A stretch of 55,414 nucleotides of DNA, taken from an uncultured Spirochaetales bacterium (GTDB taxonomy: Bacteria; Spirochaetota; Spirochaetia; Sphaerochaetales; Sphaerochaetaceae). The notes below the pieces were generated by a model. The model had not been told where the DNA came from. It searched no databases and saw only the letters and a program-made list of their open reading frames with translations. Location: contig CASEGX010000120.1 of the NCBI GenBank assembly GCA_949287505.1, positions 1 through 55,414 of the forward strand, in the 5' to 3' direction. This document shows, piece by piece, positions 8,775-18,377 of the stretch. The translations under genes were made by a program, and so were the position numbers. The first letter of the stretch is position 1, and the number at the start of each line of letters is the position of its first letter.

Positions 8775-10331
8775 CAGGGTCCTCAGATACTCCGTAGGCG
8801 GCATACCTACGACTTTCCTGAAGACTTTCGAGAAATAGTAGATGTTGCTGAAACCAAGGGACAATGCAATATCCTGAATGCGGTCTTCCTTCCCTTCCTG
8901 AAGCATCTCCTTTGCCTTCTCGATCTTCATGGAATTGATGTAATCAACCAGACTGACACCCATCACCCTCTTGAAGCTTTTCGACATATAGCTTGGAGAG
9001 ACGCATGCGTACGATGCGACATCAGAAAGGGATATCCTGTCCATGATATGCTGCAGCACATACTCCCTTGCCTTGTCTGCCACAGAGCCACCTGCCCCGC
9101 TTCTGCTGGAGAGAAGGGAGACTACGCTGTCCTCCGTATCAATAATAAAGGAAATCGCCTCGCTTCTCTTTGTTATGAAATCCACGCTCTCAACCATATC
9201 CTCAGCTGAAATGTCATTTCTCAGCCCGATTGCTGCCATTCCGCTTGAGAGGGCTGAACGGAGTGCAGTAGCCATGAATACAAACTGGCTCAGATTGTGG
9301 TCGACAGTCGCTACTGCCTCCTCAATGATTGAGAAACAGGCTCTGCAGCTGACAATCTCCTTTGCTGCAATGGCATTCTCAAGCCGTGGGAAAACAGAAT
9401 CGACTTCAAGTGCTGCGGGTTTTATCTTGTCTTCATCCTTATCAAGATAGAAGGCAGTCAGAGCTCTCTCCATTTCATTCCTTGCGTTTCTCAGGCTGTC
9501 ACGACCAGACATCACATCAGTCCTGAGCAGCTCAGGTTTTATTCCCGTGACCATGAGAGAGGCTTCTGCAACCTTGTTTCTCAGTCTGGATGAGACAGCC
9601 TGCCATGTATCGGGAGAAAGCCTTGAAACAAAATAAATGAGTGTTCCGGCTTTTCCCGCAACCGGAATCACAGGAAAGTACGAAGAGAAGAATGACGGCA
9701 TGATCTTCTCGATGATGTCCTTCTCCCAATCATGAAGCCTTTTATAATCATCACTTGTCCACTGCTTCTCAAGGCTTGCAGAGGGAAAGGAGAAAGCGAA
9801 TGCAATGAATGCAAAATCATCAAGATACCCTTCCTCTGAGAGGAACATTCTCGCTCTCTGGCTTATATCTCTCATGATAAGCAGGTTGGAAATCATCGAA
9901 GATGCTTTGTCATCAGAGCCATCAGAGCCCGATGCTTCACCTTCTCCCTTCCTTCTTCTGCTCTCCTCCTCGGCCTTTGCCAATGCCCTGAGGAGCGTGT
10001 CACCATCAAGTTCCGTCTTCAGAAGATAATCCGAGATTCCGTACCGTATCGCTTCCTTGGCAAGGCTGAACTCTGCGAGGCTGGTAAGGACTATAAAAAC
10101 GACATCAGGAAATTCCTCGCTGCATTTTCCGGCAAGGGCAAGACCATCCATCACCGGCATTCTTATATCAGTTATGACAATATCCGGATGCTCTGATTTT
10201 ATCATTCTGTAGGCTTCCGCGCCATTTGATGCAGTTCCTGCAATCTCCGCATCCGCCTTCTTCCAGTCAATCAGGTGTTTGATACCGGAAAGAATAATAG
10301 GTTCGTCATCTGCAACAAGAATCCTATACAT
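8763..10331 (-). CDS. AraC-family two-component response regulator (YesN-like)
   Basis: This 522-aa regulator has an N-terminal receiver domain: acidic pocket D8/D9, phospho-acceptor D55 in 'IVITDIRMPVMDG', and K near residue 106. A long linker of about 280 residues follows, then a C-terminal AraC/XylS DNA-binding domain (about 420-520, 'SLSDVASYACVSPSYMSKSFKRV' region and 'DIALSLGFSNIYYFSKVFRKV' region). The start ATG at 10331 overlaps the histidine-kinase stop by 8 bp and has GAGAGG 7 bases upstream; a TTG two codons earlier is less likely. It pairs with the upstream YesM-like kinase and most likely activates the divergent sugar-importer/lyase operon. Confidence 0.92.
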   Translation of the reverse strand: MYRILVADDEPIILSGIKHLIDWKKADAEIAGTASNGAEAYRMIKSEHPDIVITDIRMPVMDGLALAGKCSEEFPDVVFIVLTSLAEFSLAKEAIRYGISDYLLKTELDGDTLLRALAKAEEESRRRKGEGEASGSDGSDDKASSMISNLLIMRDISQRARMFLSEEGYLDDFAFIAFAFSFPSASLEKQWTSDDYKRLHDWEKDIIEKIMPSFFSSYFPVIPVAGKAGTLIYFVSRLSPDTWQAVSSRLRNKVAEASLMVTGIKPELLRTDVMSGRDSLRNARNEMERALTAFYLDKDEDKIKPAALEVDSVFPRLENAIAAKEIVSCRACFSIIEEAVATVDHNLSQFVFMATALRSALSSGMAAIGLRNDISAEDMVESVDFITKRSEAISFIIDTEDSVVSLLSSRSGAGGSVADKAREYVLQHIMDRISLSDVASYACVSPSYMSKSFKRVMGVSLVDYINSMKIEKAKEMLQEGKEDRIQDIALSLGFSNIYYFSKVFRKVVGMPPTEYLRTLSRQ

Positions 10332-12006
10332 CAGCAAACCTCTCTGCCCTGATCCGCACTTTCACTACAGTGTAACTGCCTTTTACAGATTCGAATGAGA
10401 GCCCATATTTCCTGCCATATACCAGTTTGATTCTCTCATTTATGTTTTTCAGCCCAACTCCGGTCATATCGGTTTTGGAATGCTTTCGTTCATCGAATAT
10501 ATGCTCTATCTCATCTGCAGACATTCCCACCCCGTCATCTCTTACTGCAATGACGATGTCCCCATCATCAAGATAGGCACCTATCTTTATCATACCGAAG
10601 CGTCCGGAAGGCTCTATGCCGTGGAATATCGAATTCTCAACAAGCGGCTGCAGCGTGAATTTCTGAATACGGTATGAAAGAAGAGCGTCTGGAATATCAT
10701 ATTCTATCTCATACATTCCCATGTATCGTACCTGCTGTATGTCATCATAATCACGCAAAAGCGAGAGCTCCTCAGAAAGCAGGATCTTGCTGCTGCTTCC
10801 CTTTGCCATATTGCGGAGCAGCGTGGAAAGTCCCCTGCTCATTCTGGCTATCCCGTCATTCTTCTGGACCTCGGCAAGATAGTGCATGGACTCAAGCGTA
10901 TTGTATAGAAAATGAGGATTGACCTGCATTTGCAGCATATCAATCTCCATACGCTTCTTATCTTCGAAAAGAGCTTCATTGCGCTTCAGAAGCTCTGAAA
11001 TGGAGATGCTCATCGCATTCACGGCATGCCCGATTGATGCAATCTCATCCTTTCCGCTCTCTATCTCCTTATCCGTATAGCCAAAGTCCTTCGTCTCCAT
11101 CAGGTACTCGATATGCCTTACAAGCTTTGAAGAAGCCCTGGTAAGATAGCGCGAGAGAAGGACTGAAATCAGAACAAACAGAAGAACCGACGCGGCTATG
11201 ACGACGATGAAAACGACAAGACCAGAGGATGAGATGATACGAAGCGGATTGAGTCTCTGGAAGAAAACGGCAGAAACACCGGGAATCTCAAGGGAGTATT
11301 CCGAAGATGAATAAATCCCCGGATCCAGGTACTCTCCAGGAATATTTCCAGATGGAAGGACCTTCTCATCTGAAACAATGTACATCATGGGGTTTGAAGA
11401 GATTATCGGAGAGAAAATATCTGAAGAGAATTCCGCATAGACATATGCATCCGAGTCCCGCACCCTGCCATACGCTATGACAGCTGTCTCATAAGGCGTA
11501 TTGATCGTCGTGCCGAGCATCAAGCTGACTATGGCACCATCTGGAAATGAAAGGTTCCTGTACTCTTCTCTATCCATAATCAGGCTCACATCGGAAAGCG
11601 ATCCGCTACGCCATTTCACGAGCTCGAAGGATATATTGCTGGAAGGAGAGAATATGACAATCTTGTTAAGATGATCCCAGGACGGAGATGCGGCAAGATA
11701 TGCAGCGATTCTCGACTGGGCATCCATAACAGCGACAGCAGCCCCTTTTGTCTCAAACGAAGGGTATGTGAATGCCTCTGAGACGGTTCTGTCACTGCAG
11801 ATCCATGCAACGGAATCAACAACAGAGAAAAGATCATCATTCACGTCGGAAACCGCATTCTCTATCTGTTGAGTCACCACATTTCCCGCTTCCCTGTACA
11901 CTTCCCGGTTCATATATGAAAACAGAATCAGCACTGACGGAAACCAGACAGCAAGAAAGCAAAGCAGGACCGATATGATTATTCTTGTCTTGATTGTTGC
12001 CTTCAT
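10324..12006 (-). CDS. Sensor histidine kinase (YesM-like, His_kinase/HATPase)
   Basis: This 560-aa membrane kinase has transmembrane segments at about residues 8-31 and 258-283 that flank an extracytoplasmic sensor of roughly 225 residues. A HAMP-like region (285-340) and a PF06580-type kinase domain follow. The phospho-acceptor is H365 in 'QVNPHFLYNTLES', the N-box asparagine is N458 in 'QPLVENSIFHG' and the G-box is 'RDDGVGM' near 489-495. The start at 12006 (MKATIKTRI) is preferred because the hydrophobic segment then begins at once; upstream in-frame codons lie in the intergenic promoter region. The kinase probably senses an oligosaccharide or the ligand-bound receptor of the divergent ABC importer. 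Confidence 0.92.
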   Translation of the reverse strand: MKATIKTRIIISVLLCFLAVWFPSVLILFSYMNREVYREAGNVVTQQIENAVSDVNDDLFSVVDSVAWICSDRTVSEAFTYPSFETKGAAVAVMDAQSRIAAYLAASPSWDHLNKIVIFSPSSNISFELVKWRSGSLSDVSLIMDREEYRNLSFPDGAIVSLMLGTTINTPYETAVIAYGRVRDSDAYVYAEFSSDIFSPIISSNPMMYIVSDEKVLPSGNIPGEYLDPGIYSSSEYSLEIPGVSAVFFQRLNPLRIISSSGLVVFIVVIAASVLLFVLISVLLSRYLTRASSKLVRHIEYLMETKDFGYTDKEIESGKDEIASIGHAVNAMSISISELLKRNEALFEDKKRMEIDMLQMQVNPHFLYNTLESMHYLAEVQKNDGIARMSRGLSTLLRNMAKGSSSKILLSEELSLLRDYDDIQQVRYMGMYEIEYDIPDALLSYRIQKFTLQPLVENSIFHGIEPSGRFGMIKIGAYLDDGDIVIAVRDDGVGMSADEIEHIFDERKHSKTDMTGVGLKNINERIKLVYGRKYGLSFESVKGSYTVVKVRIRAERFADV

Positions 12007-12182
12007 CCCAACACCCGCTGATATTCTACTGCAAAAGACGACAAAAAGGCAAAAATATTGCAAACATGTAATCCGGGTGTTAAAAATTCTGCAAAAAGAT
12101 GCCAATTTTCCGCATTTCAAACCCCAAACAATCATGCTGGAATCTCTATGTAGCCTGAGAAAGGCATGAAAAGGAGATAAAA

Positions 12183-13451
12183 ATGAGAAAAGCACTTGCT
12201 ATTCTTCTTATCGCTCTTACAGCAGTTACAGGACTCGTTGCTGGTGGCAGCAGCGAAAGCACAAACGCTGACGGAACAACTACACTCACATTCGCAGTAT
12301 GGGATTATGCCCAGAACGTATACCTCTCGAAAGCTATCGAGGCATTCGAGGCAGCAAACCCGACAATCAAGATCGAGGTTCAGGATACACCGGCTGCAGA
12401 TTACGTCACAAAGCTCAACACACAGCTCAATGGTGGTTCAGATGTAGATCTCTTCCTCGTCAAGGAAGCTGACAAGACAAAGACATTCTATGACAGAGGA
12501 CAGCTTGCAAACCTCACACCATATATCGAGGCAGCTGGTATCGATATGTCTCAGTACAACGGAACAGATGCTAACTTCATCTTCGATGGCAACACATATG
12601 GTATGCCAGTAAGAACTGACCAGTATGTTCTTTTCTACAACAAGGACATCTTCGATGCAGCAGGTGTTGCTTATCCAAGCAATGATATGACATGGACAGA
12701 GTTCGAAAACCTTGCAGCTCAGGTCACAATGGGAGAAGGTGCAACAAAGAAGTATGGTGCATATTTCCACAGCTGGAACGCATGTGTACAGAACTGGGGT
12801 GTCCAGGATGGAAAGCACACCATCATGGATGGAGAGTATTCATTCTTCAAGCCATACTATGAGATGGTTCTCAGAATGCAGGATGCAGGAACAGCAATGT
12901 CATTTGCTCAGATCCAGGCTTCCGGTCTTTCATACACAGATATCTTCGCTCAGGGACAGGTTGCTATGCTCCCGATGGGAAGCTGGCTGATCAACACAAT
13001 GGTATCCCGCAACCTCTCCGGTGAAAGCGATGTCAACTGGGGTGTTGCAGTCATTCCTCATGCAGAGGATGTACCAGCAGGATACACAGTAGGTGCAACA
13101 ACTCCTATCTGTATCAACAATGCAAGCAAGAACAAGGATGCAGCATGGGAATTCGTAGAGTTCCTCACAGGACCTGAGGGAGCTCAGATCATGGCAGAGA
13201 ATGCACAGGTTCCTGCTCTTGCAGGTGAAGGATACCTCGAGACATTCGCTTCTGTAGAAGGAATGCCAGAAGGTGTAATGGAAGGCCTCTATGCAACACA
13301 CATCTCACCGGACCGCCCAGCAATGGACCACGTCACAGAGATTGACCAGATGCTTCTTGCAGAGCACCAGCTCATTCTCCTCGGAGAAGAGACTGTTGAT
13401 GAAGGTATTGCCAACATGAATGCAAATTATGCAAGGATCATGGGCAACTGA
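12183..13451 (+). CDS. Sugar ABC transporter substrate-binding protein (SBP family 1)
   Basis: This 422-aa extracytoplasmic receptor is for an oligosaccharide importer. The signal peptide is about 20 residues, ending LVAGGSSES, again without a lipobox cysteine. The mature region has the family 1 pattern: 'LTFAVWDYAQNVYLSKAIEAFE' start, 'YVLFYNKDIFDAAGV' near 142 and 'GVAVIPHAED' near 285. AAAAGGAG lies 7 bases before ATG. It is the first gene of the locus and is followed by an intrinsic terminator-like hairpin before the permeases, which would raise receptor levels over the permeases. The context of lyases and GH88 suggests unsaturated uronic-acid-containing oligosaccharides as ligand. Confidence 0.92.
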   Translation: MRKALAILLIALTAVTGLVAGGSSESTNADGTTTLTFAVWDYAQNVYLSKAIEAFEAANPTIKIEVQDTPAADYVTKLNTQLNGGSDVDLFLVKEADKTKTFYDRGQLANLTPYIEAAGIDMSQYNGTDANFIFDGNTYGMPVRTDQYVLFYNKDIFDAAGVAYPSNDMTWTEFENLAAQVTMGEGATKKYGAYFHSWNACVQNWGVQDGKHTIMDGEYSFFKPYYEMVLRMQDAGTAMSFAQIQASGLSYTDIFAQGQVAMLPMGSWLINTMVSRNLSGESDVNWGVAVIPHAEDVPAGYTVGATTPICINNASKNKDAAWEFVEFLTGPEGAQIMAENAQVPALAGEGYLETFASVEGMPEGVMEGLYATHISPDRPAMDHVTEIDQMLLAEHQLILLGEETVDEGIANMNANYARIMGN

Positions 13452-13470
13452 GACTAATTGGAAACAGTGA

Positions 13471-13497
13471 GGGCTGCTCAAACGGCAGCCCTTTTTT
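13471..13497 (+). terminator. Intergenic terminator/attenuator between receptor and permease genes
   Basis: GGGCTGC, a 7-nt loop and GCAGCCC are followed by six T residues. The hairpin lies 20 bases after the receptor stop and about 20 bases before the permease start. Partial read-through would give more receptor than permease, as in maltose-type operons. Confidence 0.85.
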
Positions 13498-13517
13498 CCC
13501 TTGAAAAGGAGGAAAAT

Positions 13518-14432
13518 ATGGCAACTCAGAAAACTGCTGCTGAGAAGAAACAGTCCTCTCTCAGACGCAGGAACGCACTCATCGGCTACACATTCATCCT
13601 GCCGAACTTCCTGGGTTTCGCGATATTCATTCTTATACCTGTCGTATTCACGCTCATCCTGTCTGTAATGAAATGGGATGGCTTCAATACCATGGAATTT
13701 GTTGGCTTCAGCAATTTCGCGAACATCTTTACGGACTACAGATTCTCTTCAGCATTCTGGAAAACACTTCTCTACGTTGTTTTCACAGTTGTTCTCACTC
13801 TTCTTGCATCCCTCGGTCTTGCCTGTGCACTGAACAAGAAGATCAAGGGCCGCGATGCATTCCGCTCCGCAATATTCTTCCCGTATGTTGCTTCCATGAT
13901 TGCAATCGGTGCTGTGTGGAAACAGCTTTTCGAGCAGAACTATGGTCCTATAAATCACTTCCTTCGCATGATCGGCATTGAGAACCCTCCAGGATGGTTT
14001 GCTTCTACAGACTGGGCTATCTGGGGTGTCATCATAGTATCAATCTGGAAGTTCATGGGCTATTACATGCTCATCTATCTTGCAGGCCTGCAGGACATAC
14101 CGGCACAGCTTTACGAGGCCTCGACTCTTGATGGTGCCACAGCATGGCAGCGTTTCATCAAGATCACGCTTCCGATGCTCACACCAAGTACATTCTTCGT
14201 TGTAATCATGCTGACGATAAACAGCTTCAAGAGCTTCGATCTCATCTTTGCTCTTACAGAAGGCGGACCTGGAATCAGCACGACGCTCCTTGCAAACTAC
14301 ATCTACGACCAGACATTCAAATACTGGAACTATGGAAGCTCTGCCGCGGCTTCAGTAATTCTCTTCATTCTCGTACTTGCAGTTACTGTCATACAGTTCC
14401 GGGGCGAGAAGAAATTCACAGATTATCTCTGA
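13518..14432 (+). CDS. Sugar ABC transporter permease (MalF/UgpA type)
   Basis: This 304-aa inner-membrane permease has six main hydrophobic segments starting at about residue 22. The cytoplasmic EAA loop is at about 200-220 ('EASTLDGATAWQRFIKITLP'). The start ATG at 13518 has GGAGG 8 bases upstream; a longer frame reaching 13458 would run through the terminator hairpin and is rejected. It forms the transmembrane pore with the next gene. No MsmK/MalK-type ATPase is encoded here, so the importer must borrow a shared one from elsewhere. Confidence 0.93.
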   Translation: MATQKTAAEKKQSSLRRRNALIGYTFILPNFLGFAIFILIPVVFTLILSVMKWDGFNTMEFVGFSNFANIFTDYRFSSAFWKTLLYVVFTVVLTLLASLGLACALNKKIKGRDAFRSAIFFPYVASMIAIGAVWKQLFEQNYGPINHFLRMIGIENPPGWFASTDWAIWGVIIVSIWKFMGYYMLIYLAGLQDIPAQLYEASTLDGATAWQRFIKITLPMLTPSTFFVVIMLTINSFKSFDLIFALTEGGPGISTTLLANYIYDQTFKYWNYGSSAAASVILFILVLAVTVIQFRGEKKFTDYL

Positions 14433-14447
14433 TGGAGGGTTGGCTAT

Positions 14448-15281
14448 ATGATGATTGAAAAAAGAAGTCCTTTAAAAACCGTACTTATCTACATAATGCT
14501 CATTGCCCTCACAGTGATCACACTGCTGCCTCTTGTATGGATGCTCTCGGCTTCATTCAAGCTCTCGACAGAAGTTTTCACATTCCCTATCAGATGGATT
14601 CCTGAGAAATTCCACTGGGAGAACTATGTTACGATCTGGCAGAAGATACCACTTGGAATATTCACATTCAATTCGTTCAAGCTCTCGATAATAATCACGC
14701 TGATCCAGCTTGTCACATCATCATTTGCAGCTTACGGATTCTCAAAGTGTAAATTCCCTGGACGCAATGGCCTCTTCCTCGCCTATATTGCGACAATCGC
14801 AATACCATGGCAGGTCTACATGCTGCCGCAGTACATCATGATGCAGAAGCTTCATCTGATTGATACACATCTCTCGATTATCCTTCTGCAGAGCTTCACG
14901 GCGTTCGGAGTATTCCTTCTCAGGCAGTTCTACATCTCGATTCCCGACGAGCTTCTGGAAGCAGCAAGAATCGACGGTCTTTCTGAATACGGGACATTCG
15001 CACGCATCGTCCTTCCGCTTACAAAACCTGCAATGGCAACGCTCACGATCATGAGTTTTGTAACTGTATGGAATGACTACATGGGACCGATGATCTACTT
15101 CAACAGCGAGAGGACAAAGACAATACAGCTGGGAATCAGAATGTTCATAGGTCAGTATTCAGCAGAGTACGGACTTATCATGGCGACAAGCGTCATGGCA
15201 ATAATCCCGGTTCTCGTCGTATTCCTTGCATTCCAGCGCTTCTTCGTTGAAGGTATCGCTTCAAGCGGTCTTAAGGGATGA
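14448..15281 (+). CDS. Sugar ABC transporter permease (MalG/UgpE type)
   Basis: This 277-aa permease partners the preceding gene. The EAA loop is at residues 171-190 ('EAARIDGLSEYGTFARIVLP') and the C-terminus 'FVEGIASSGLKG' is typical of MalG-like subunits. GGAGGG lies about 9 bases before the start. The stop codon is one base before the ATG of the first lyase gene, so import and degradation are translationally linked. Confidence 0.94.
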   Translation: MMIEKRSPLKTVLIYIMLIALTVITLLPLVWMLSASFKLSTEVFTFPIRWIPEKFHWENYVTIWQKIPLGIFTFNSFKLSIIITLIQLVTSSFAAYGFSKCKFPGRNGLFLAYIATIAIPWQVYMLPQYIMMQKLHLIDTHLSIILLQSFTAFGVFLLRQFYISIPDELLEAARIDGLSEYGTFARIVLPLTKPAMATLTIMSFVTVWNDYMGPMIYFNSERTKTIQLGIRMFIGQYSAEYGLIMATSVMAIIPVLVVFLAFQRFFVEGIASSGLKG

Positions 15282-15282
15282 T

Positions 15283-17202
15283 ATGAAATACTTCTATCTG
15301 CGAAACCCGCTGGATAATATCAGGCATTGCCAGACAGACTCTGTCTGGCGTGCCCATGTTCTTGAAAATGCTGACAAAAGCATTGAAAACACATTCACCT
15401 TCTCCGAAAAGTATGAAATGGAACGCTGTACTGTTCCTGTCAGCTTCCGATCCATTGACTGGGATTTCATACCTTCCGATGACAATGAATGGTGTTTCGC
15501 ATTCAATCGCCATACCTTCCTGCTGAACAATGCACTTGCTGCCGCAATAAGCGGAGACAGAAAGTATAAGGACAACTGGATAAGACTGTTCGAGGATTTC
15601 TACTCACATTCGAAGCTTTCCGATAAGACAAGGAACCTCTCGTGGAGATCCCTTGAGAGCGGAATCAGGATTGAGAACTACATAAGAAGCCTTGAAATCC
15701 TTTCAGGTATCGGCATGATGCCCGAGCAGAATGTTCTTGATGATATATCTGAATTCTTCCGTACCCATATAAGTTATCTGCTTGAAACCCATACAGCTTT
15801 CCACAGGCTTTCAAACTGGGGGATTCTTCAGGATCATGGGCTCTTTCTTGCTTCCTTGTATCTTGGAGACAATAAAGCTATGGAGACTGCCATTTCCCGC
15901 CTTGAGGAAGAAGCGGCACTGCAGACCCTTCCTGACGGAATGCACTGGGAACAGAGCAGCATGTATCAAGCAGAAGTGCTGCATTGCCTTCTGGATACTC
16001 TTCTTGTCGCCTCACGCAGCGGAATATCCATACCGAAGACTCTGAAAGACAACACCCATGCCCTGGCTCTGGGCCTTGCAAGGTCATTGCGCCCTGACGG
16101 CAGATGCTATTTGTTCGGAGACAGCGATGAGATAGATATGAGGGACACGGTGGCTTCTGCCGCTGTCATCTTCTCCGACAGTGAGCTTGCTTATCATGCA
16201 AAGGGCGGAATCGGTCCTGAGTTCTGGCTCTCATACGAGCTTGGCACCAAGCTTCCAGAAGCTGTGAAACCGGAAAAAACCTCATTTTTCTTCAAGGAAA
16301 GCGGCAATGCATTCCTTCGTCTTGGCGAAGATACAGCACTCCGCTTCCATTGCGGCTTTATGGGAAGCGGACACGGACATCTGGACCAGCTTCACTTTGA
16401 TCTGTATGACAAAGGCTCTGTAATCATCACGGATACTGGACGTTACACTTATGTGGATTCCGAAGAGCGCCGCGCACTCAAGGGCTCATATGGCCACAAT
16501 ACCGTGATAATCGGCGGCAGGGAAATGTCCAGGATGAATGACAGCTGGGAAACTGAGGCAATAGCTGAACCTGTGTTTGCAGAGGCTATAACAGAGGGAG
16601 AATACAGGTTCCTGAAGGCATCCCACCTCGGCTATGCGAAAGATGGAGCCTTTATCACAAGATACATCATAACAATAGGCGGACGTTTCATAATCATTGC
16701 AGATGATGTCATCTCAGAAAAAGAGACTGAAGTGGAAATACTTTTCCACCTTGACGAGAATACAGAAGTCTCAAAGACAGAGCGGGGATACTCACTGAGA
16801 AAAGAACGAAGCCGTGTCTCCATCATTTTTCCCCAGCAAGGCGAATCAAGAGTCTCCGGGTATTGGCTTTCCAAGAGATACAATGAGCTTCTTTCATCCC
16901 CTCTCGTGACACGAACGGGGACTGTTAAGGGACGGAAATGCTTCATCACGCTTATAGCAATCGGGTCTGAGGACTTCACAGCAACACGATGTGCTGTGAC
17001 AAAGAGCCTTACGGGCACTGAAATACCGGAGGAATCCGCTGCAGCTCTGACTCTGAGAGATGGTAAGGATACCTACTCCGTTGCTATTGTTACAAATGAG
17101 TATGCAAAAGGTGGTTTCCTGCTGAAAGCAGGGGATGCAGAAGCCTTTGGAAAGGTCTTTATAAGAAAGAACAAGGAAAAAACCACAGTACTTAAGTACT
17201 GA
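15283..17202 (+). CDS. Heparinase II/III-family polysaccharide lyase
   Basis: This 639-aa protein resembles PL12-type lyases, which cleave uronic-acid polysaccharides or oligosaccharides by beta-elimination. It has an N-terminal helical domain (to about 330, with 'SNWGILQDHG' N178/H185 and 'WEQSSMYQAE' Y228) and a C-terminal beta-rich heparinase II/III domain ('GHGHLDQ', H364/H366, and 'DTGRYTYVDSEERR' near 384-397). N178, Y228 and H364 or H366 are the likely catalytic set by analogy with heparinase III. No signal peptide is present, so it acts in the cytoplasm on imported oligosaccharides. Start 15283 follows the permease stop; longer frames overlap the permease. It resembles the convergent lyase at 20928-22850 throughout. 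Confidence 0.88.
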   Translation: MKYFYLRNPLDNIRHCQTDSVWRAHVLENADKSIENTFTFSEKYEMERCTVPVSFRSIDWDFIPSDDNEWCFAFNRHTFLLNNALAAAISGDRKYKDNWIRLFEDFYSHSKLSDKTRNLSWRSLESGIRIENYIRSLEILSGIGMMPEQNVLDDISEFFRTHISYLLETHTAFHRLSNWGILQDHGLFLASLYLGDNKAMETAISRLEEEAALQTLPDGMHWEQSSMYQAEVLHCLLDTLLVASRSGISIPKTLKDNTHALALGLARSLRPDGRCYLFGDSDEIDMRDTVASAAVIFSDSELAYHAKGGIGPEFWLSYELGTKLPEAVKPEKTSFFFKESGNAFLRLGEDTALRFHCGFMGSGHGHLDQLHFDLYDKGSVIITDTGRYTYVDSEERRALKGSYGHNTVIIGGREMSRMNDSWETEAIAEPVFAEAITEGEYRFLKASHLGYAKDGAFITRYIITIGGRFIIIADDVISEKETEVEILFHLDENTEVSKTERGYSLRKERSRVSIIFPQQGESRVSGYWLSKRYNELLSSPLVTRTGTVKGRKCFITLIAIGSEDFTATRCAVTKSLTGTEIPEESAAALTLRDGKDTYSVAIVTNEYAKGGFLLKAGDAEAFGKVFIRKNKEKTTVLKY

Positions 17203-17212
17203 AGGAGGATTT

Positions 17213-18376
17213 ATGATAGCTGAGATCAGCGAGAAAGAACGACTTGATGCACTTGATAATGCAATAAAGATTATAAGACGGAACCTTCCTGAATACACGT
17301 ACAAGTGTCAGGATACAAGTTCTGAGAACGGTATATATGCAGCAATAGACAATGTAGAATGGACAACAGGATTCTGGCCCGGAGAGATATGGCTTGCATA
17401 CCTCGAGAGCGGTGATGAGATATTCGCACATGCCGCAGGAATCTTCGTGGAAAGCTTCCTGGAAAGAATCAGGAAACACATTGTGACAGATCATCATGAT
17501 ATGGGATTCCTGTATACGCCATCATGCGTATCTGCATGGATGATCAAGCGCGATGCGGATGCGAAGGAAGCTGCGATCCTTGCCGCAGATAACCTTGTCT
17601 CAAGATTCCAGGAAAAAGGAAGCTTCATACAGGCCTGGGGAGAGATGGGAGCTGACGACAATTACAGATACATCATCGACTGCCTTCTCAATCTGCCGTT
17701 GCTCTACTGGGCAGAAAAAGAGACAGGAAAGGGAATCTACAGGGAAATCGCGCTCAGACATACAGCCACATGTATCGCAAATTCATTCAGAAGCGATTAT
17801 TCAAGCTATCATACGTTCTTCATGGACAAGAAGACAGGAAAGCCTCTGAGAGGTGAAACATGCCAGGGATATAAGGCAGACTCTTCCTGGGCACGCGGAC
17901 AGGCCTGGGGTGTATATGGCCTTGCCCTTGCCTACAGGCATACCGGAGACAGATCATATCTCGATCTTTTCGAGAAGGTATCAGAATACTTCATGGAAAA
18001 GCTTCCAGAGGACATGATTCCTTACTGGGATCTCATATTCACAGACGGAGATGAACCTCGTGACTCCTCCTCTGGCTCGATTGTCGCCTGTGGCTTTCTG
18101 GATGCAGCGGATTCATATGAGAAGCTCCAGGAGTATGAGAAAGCAAGGAAGTACAGGAAGGAAGCGAAAATGCTTCTCAAGGCTATCTATGACAAATGCA
18201 TGGTACGCGCAGATGAGGAAGGCATAAACGGGCTTGTAAAGCATGGCACATATGCAAAGAAGAGTCCTTACAACACCTGTACGGAAAAGGGTGTTGATGA
18301 GTGCGTCAGCTGGGGAGATTACTACTGGATGGAAGCACTTGTACGACTTGGTGGCACATGGAAGAGCTGGTGGTGA
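17213..18376 (+). CDS. Unsaturated glucuronyl hydrolase, glycoside hydrolase family 88
   Basis: This 387-aa enzyme matches the usual UGL length. UGL enzymes hydrate the double bond of the 4,5-unsaturated uronic acid left by lyases and release it from disaccharides of chondroitin, hyaluronan or heparin type. Conserved blocks: 'WTTGFWPGEIWLAY' (50-63), 'HHDMGFLY' (94-101) and 'IIDCLLNLPLLYWA' (154-167). D96 and D156 match the two essential aspartates (D88 and D149) of the Bacillus enzyme with nearly the same spacing. GGAGG precedes ATG. No signal peptide, so cytoplasmic. GH105 is an alternative family, but the HHDMGF block favours GH88. Only one base separates its stop from the next gene. Confidence 0.9.
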   Translation: MIAEISEKERLDALDNAIKIIRRNLPEYTYKCQDTSSENGIYAAIDNVEWTTGFWPGEIWLAYLESGDEIFAHAAGIFVESFLERIRKHIVTDHHDMGFLYTPSCVSAWMIKRDADAKEAAILAADNLVSRFQEKGSFIQAWGEMGADDNYRYIIDCLLNLPLLYWAEKETGKGIYREIALRHTATCIANSFRSDYSSYHTFFMDKKTGKPLRGETCQGYKADSSWARGQAWGVYGLALAYRHTGDRSYLDLFEKVSEYFMEKLPEDMIPYWDLIFTDGDEPRDSSSGSIVACGFLDAADSYEKLQEYEKARKYRKEAKMLLKAIYDKCMVRADEEGINGLVKHGTYAKKSPYNTCTEKGVDECVSWGDYYWMEALVRLGGTWKSWW

Positions 18377-18377
18377 T

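Noticed and set aside
12007..12195. 63-residue extension of the histidine kinase
   Set aside because: It would occupy the divergent promoter region and overlap the binding-protein start; the shorter form begins with a normal membrane anchor.
13458..13517. Longer start for the first sugar permease
   Set aside because: The extension runs through the GC-rich terminator hairpin, and the ATG at 13518 has a strong GGAGG.
18243..18377. 45-residue N-terminal extension of the second-type lyase
   Set aside because: It lies inside the GH88 gene in another frame and lacks a ribosome-binding site; ATG 18378 directly after the GH88 stop fits better.
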